Part shown: positions 24,643-27,142 of the stretch, piece after piece | Position numbering within the stretch: position 1 is the stretch's first letter | Layout of the letters: the number at the start of each line of letters is the position of its first letter | NCBI GenBank assembly: GCA_964496595.1 | Contig: CAZCAI010000056.1 | Coordinates: 1 to 27,142 of the forward strand | Reading direction: 5' to 3' | DNA from: JAAAOZ01 sp964496595 | GTDB lineage: Bacteria > Chloroflexota > Anaerolineae > B4-G1 > SLSP01 | Length of the DNA stretch: 27,142 nt | Program-made: the position numbers and the translations under genes | Notes under the pieces: generated by a model | What the model was told of the DNA's origin: nothing | Seen by the model: the letters and a program-made list of their open reading frames with translations, nothing else | The model's database searches: none

Positions 24643-24989
24643 AGATGGTTATGGCAGTCGTTTTGCGGGATCAAGCTGATATTGTGATGGAGAATTTGAT
24701 CACTGCCGGTTATGGCGCGACGTTCACCGAGAGTCGCGGCGGGATGCTACGGCAGGCCCGGAAGTTGATCTTCACGGCGGTCGAAAAAGAGGAACTCGAG
24801 AAGGTTTTGGGGATCATCCAGAAGCATTGTCGCACGCGGGTGAAGGTCGAATCCGGGCAGCCGGTCGCAGAGGAAGAGGAGGAAGAAGAAATCAGGCACG
24901 CTTTCTCCAGGCGCAAAAGTTCGGTGACCGCCAACGTCGGCGGCGCGGCCGTCTTCGTGTGGGATTTGGATAAGTTCGAGACGTACTGA
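24639..24989 (+). CDS. darA: Cyclic-di-AMP receptor-like PII-like protein (DarA/PstA family) inside the ATPase operon
   Basis: This 116-residue protein is recognised by its ends: KMVMAVVLRDQADIVMENL at the N-terminus and VGGAAVFVWDLDKFETY at the C-terminus, close to the B. subtilis DarA/PstA pattern (VGGATVFV...DEFH). Thr28, Gly34-Gly35 and Leu37 fall where that family binds c-di-AMP (TESRGGML). The long loop carries a seven-Glu run at 78-84, which is unusual. Family members are trimers that bind c-di-AMP, and their partners are mostly unknown. The gene starts inside the atpA stop (ATGA) and ends nine bases before atpG, so it is a true operon member. A role in regulating this ATPase is inference. 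It is not GlnB/GlnK: the canonical T-loop with its modified Tyr is absent. Confidence 0.85.
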   Translation: MKMVMAVVLRDQADIVMENLITAGYGATFTESRGGMLRQARKLIFTAVEKEELEKVLGIIQKHCRTRVKVESGQPVAEEEEEEEIRHAFSRRKSSVTANVGGAAVFVWDLDKFETY

Positions 24990-24998
24990 GGTACATCT

Positions 24999-25919
24999 AT
25001 GGTTCAGGATATCGAGCGCGTACAATCCCGGTTCAAGAACATTCGCACCGTCGAGCCGATCCTGGGGGCGCTGCGCACGATCTCCTTGGGAGCTTGGCAG
25101 CGGGCGCTCTCCCGGCGTAAGGGATTGCGCGATTACAGCGACCGCCTGTTGGCGCTGCTGCCGCCCATCATCCCAGAGTTGGAGGAATCCACGCCCCTGT
25201 GGCAGCGTCTGCCCTACGTGCGCCGCGTGCTCTCCTCCGATCAGGGGGAGTACGCGATGTCGGGCCAGATGGTGGCGGTGATCATCGGCAGCGAGCGCGG
25301 CCTCTGTGGGCGCTACAATGACGCGGTGTTGAAGCGCGCGGCGCAGTATCTGGAGGAGCGCGCGGCCGGCGGCGCGAAGGTGGCGTTGGTCGCGATGGGC
25401 GCTAAGGCGGTGAAGGGCCTGCGCGATCAAGGGCGCACGTTGGCGCGCGCGCATAGCCAATCGGCGATGGCGCTGCCCGCGTTCGCGATGGCCTTTGAGT
25501 GGACCGCAGCATGGCTCAAGCGCTACGAGGCTTACGAGTTGGATGCCGTGGACATCATCTACAACGCCTACGAGGGCGCGGCGCAGTACACGCCCACCGT
25601 CACGCGCTTGATCCCCCCGGAAATGCCCTCGGATGTGGGCGGGGATGGCGCGGTCAGCAGTAATGTCGTTATCGAGACCGATCCCTTCAGCCTCTACACG
25701 CGGATCGTGGAGCAGTGGGCGGCGATCGGCTTCTATCGCCTGTTGCTGGCGGCGGCGGCCTCGGAACATTCGGCGCGCTTCCAATTGATGGAATCGGCGA
25801 CCCAGAACGTGGAGCAACTGATCGGCGAATTGACGCAGACCTTACAATCGGCCCGCCGCCACGCCATCACGCAGGAGATGCAAGAGCTGGCCGCCGGCGC
25901 GGGCCTGCTAGAAAAGTGA
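24999..25919 (+). CDS. atpG: N-type ATPase subunit gamma
   Basis: The gamma subunit is the rotating shaft. It has 306 residues. Its N- and C-terminal helices form the coiled coil (VQSRFKNIRTVEPILGALRTISLGAW and FQLMESATQNVEQLIGELTQ). The Rossmann-like middle contains the landmark SERGLCGRYNDAV. The ATG lies nine bases after darA with GAGGT upstream. It closes the N-ATPase gene set. Confidence 0.95.
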   Translation: MVQDIERVQSRFKNIRTVEPILGALRTISLGAWQRALSRRKGLRDYSDRLLALLPPIIPELEESTPLWQRLPYVRRVLSSDQGEYAMSGQMVAVIIGSERGLCGRYNDAVLKRAAQYLEERAAGGAKVALVAMGAKAVKGLRDQGRTLARAHSQSAMALPAFAMAFEWTAAWLKRYEAYELDAVDIIYNAYEGAAQYTPTVTRLIPPEMPSDVGGDGAVSSNVVIETDPFSLYTRIVEQWAAIGFYRLLLAAAASEHSARFQLMESATQNVEQLIGELTQTLQSARRHAITQEMQELAAGAGLLEK

Positions 25920-25927
25920 TGTGAGAT

Positions 25928-26425
25928 ATGACAAGAAGACCTCTTTGGGCGCCCCATCGTATGTCCTACCTGCGCGGCGAGATCGAGAAAGTGGCGGGCT
26001 GCCTCTTCTGCCACAAGATTGAGCAGGACGACGCGGAGGAGCACATTCTCTATCGCGGCGCGCACGCTTATGTGACCCTCAACCGCTTTCCGTACAACAA
26101 CGGCCACATGATGATCGTACCCTATCGCCACACCGGCGCGCTGGTCGATTTAGATGACCCTACGCTGTTGGAGATGATGCAGTTGGTGCAGCACGCCCAA
26201 CGCTTCCTCCGCGATGCCTACGCCCCTGATGGCTTCAACTTCGGCGTGAACGAGGGCCGCGCGGCCGGCGCGGGCGTCGCCGAGCACATCCACCTGCACC
26301 TCGTGCCCCGCTGGCGGGACGACGCCAATTACATGACTGTCATCGGCGAGACCCGCGTCATCCCCCAGACCCTCGACGAGACCTATCGGATTTTTCGCGC
26401 GCGCTTTGATACGTTATCCCCTTAG
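25928..26425 (+). CDS. HIT-family nucleotide phosphorylase/hydrolase
   Basis: This soluble 165-residue protein of the histidine-triad superfamily has the active-site motif HIHLHLVPRW (H-x-H-x-H). A CxxC (CLFCHK) and the N-terminal pattern LWAPHRMSYL fit the diadenosine tetraphosphate phosphorylase/FHIT-like branch. Such enzymes split Ap4A or related nucleotides. It begins eight bases after atpG and so may be read through from the ATPase operon, although only a weak GTGAG precedes it. Its stop overlaps the stop of the convergent restriction gene by bases 26422-26425, and no terminator is seen between them. Confidence 0.9.
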   Translation: MTRRPLWAPHRMSYLRGEIEKVAGCLFCHKIEQDDAEEHILYRGAHAYVTLNRFPYNNGHMMIVPYRHTGALVDLDDPTLLEMMQLVQHAQRFLRDAYAPDGFNFGVNEGRAAGAGVAEHIHLHLVPRWRDDANYMTVIGETRVIPQTLDETYRIFRARFDTLSP

Positions 26426-27135
26426 AATCCAAAAGCCAGCGCGTCAACCATATATTTGCTCTTCTCTTTACCGACGGTCTGGTACATCTCCAGCAATTCC
26501 GTGTAAGTCGTTGGCCCTCCAATGATGTCCCAGAACTCGTGCCCGATAACCACGCCTTGATCAAAGGGCATATAGCTTTGGGGGATTGTCCACCCGTAAT
26601 CCTCGCGGGTTGGGCCATAGGGGTTGTAAGCCATGGCAAAGTAAGCTTTGACGGCTGGTCGTTCTTTCCCCGATAGAAGATGAAACCTCAAGATCCTCTG
26701 TGTAACCTCCAGGCATTGTCCTTTGTTGGGTTTCGGCGATTTGATCTCGAAGAAATACTCCGTTCCATCCTTGGCGCGAACGTACAAATCTGCTCGCACG
26801 GTTCTTTCTTCCAAATCATCCCCTCTTGCTGCTAATGCGGCTGTGATCATCTCGTTGAGTGTTGGCCTCTGAAGATTACTGCTTGTATTTCTGTCATAGT
26901 AGGCCACTTGATGCTCGATTTCGTTCAACGCGGAGGTACTGATCAATCCCCTGAAATCGTAGCTTCTCTCCGCATGGTCGTGGTGGTCAAGGGCAATGAG
27001 GCGTGCACATTCCTCGAAAGTTGTGCCGAGTGTTGTGCTGAAACTTCGCTCAAAAGCGTTGATGCGCATAATCTCCTTCGGGATAATGGCCGCGTGGAAA
27101 GGTTTGAGCCGTCCTCTGGAGGATTCAGCGATCAT
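26422..27135 (-). CDS. TdeIII-like type II restriction endonuclease, possibly 5' partial
   Basis: The 237 residues resemble the TdeIII restriction enzyme family. The motifs seen are FERSFSTTLGTTFEE, then the nuclease core RADLYVRAKDGTEYFFEIKSPKPNKGQ, with Asp and the E-x-K triad (FEIK) of a PD-(D/E)xK fold. The family is known for GGNCC cleavage, but specificity is not certain here. The frame remains open to the right edge of the window, so the true start may lie outside. The first Met is at 27135. The expected partner DNA methyltransferase would lie upstream, beyond 27142. The GC content looks lower than that of the ATPase genes, consistent with horizontal transfer. Confidence 0.8.
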   Translation of the reverse strand: MIAESSRGRLKPFHAAIIPKEIMRINAFERSFSTTLGTTFEECARLIALDHHDHAERSYDFRGLISTSALNEIEHQVAYYDRNTSSNLQRPTLNEMITAALAARGDDLEERTVRADLYVRAKDGTEYFFEIKSPKPNKGQCLEVTQRILRFHLLSGKERPAVKAYFAMAYNPYGPTREDYGWTIPQSYMPFDQGVVIGHEFWDIIGGPTTYTELLEMYQTVGKEKSKYMVDALAFGF

Positions 27136-27142
27136 ATAGGCT

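Noticed and set aside
24639..24989. Nitrogen-regulatory PII protein (GlnB/GlnK)
   Set aside because: The size and fold class are similar, but the modified T-loop Tyr and PII signatures are missing. Both ends match the DarA/PstA family instead.
24747..25817. 356-residue minus-strand open frame opposite darA and atpG
   Set aside because: It has no recognisable domains and is opposed by two conserved genes.
18214..25919. Ordinary F-type ATP synthase or V/A-type ATPase
   Set aside because: Gene order, the presence of atpQ/atpR, absence of atpH and the c-subunit ligand pattern fit the N-type. Subunits are F-like, not V/A-like.

Overview
The window is a GC-rich, gene-dense bacterial chromosome segment of about 27 kb. 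It carries no rRNA, tRNA or CRISPR array that I can see. Gene content suggests a Chloroflexota bacterium, perhaps Anaerolineae-like: a sigma-A with a very acidic head and a long insert before region 2, a DUF2723 membrane protein, a 7TM histidine kinase and a peptidase-MA-like lipoprotein-type protease. That assignment is inference, since no phylogenetic marker was aligned. Two runs of exactly 100 N, each flanked by the same 55 bases on both sides, show a draft short-read scaffold, probably metagenomic. Both gaps look like unmerged contig overlaps rather than missing sequence.

Layout. Positions 79-7917 are all on the minus strand: dnaG-rpoD (overlapping, one operon), a DUF503 protein, a DUF2723 membrane protein, inorganic pyrophosphatase and ribonuclease D. 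Several foldback repeats lie between them. A divergent promoter region at 7918-8055 separates these from the plus-strand block: a secreted HELTH metallopeptidase, a methylguanine-DNA methyltransferase (gap 1 at its start), an orphan 7TM-PAS histidine kinase, a 1269-residue type IIG-like restriction-modification protein, a CcbP-like protein and an aldo/keto reductase (gap 2 at its start). A strong intrinsic terminator closes this block.

Positions 18109-25919 hold a complete N-type ATPase operon in the order atpD-C-Q-R-B-E-F-A-G. It lacks a separate atpH, has a b-delta fusion as AtpF, has the diagnostic AtpQ and AtpR membrane proteins, and has a c subunit with two carboxylates and Na+-type ligands. 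Inserted between atpA and atpG, with an ATGA start-stop overlap, is a 116-residue PII-like protein of the DarA/PstA cyclic-di-AMP receptor family. This is the most interesting item here. It suggests, but does not prove, an ion-pumping ATPase controlled by c-di-AMP, the nucleotide that governs K+ and osmotic balance in many bacteria. A terminator-like palindrome after atpE and a foldback element before it set the c-subunit gene apart inside the operon.

A HIT-family nucleotide phosphorylase or hydrolase follows atpG. It converges with a TdeIII-type restriction endonuclease at the right edge, so restriction genes lie on both sides of the ATPase.
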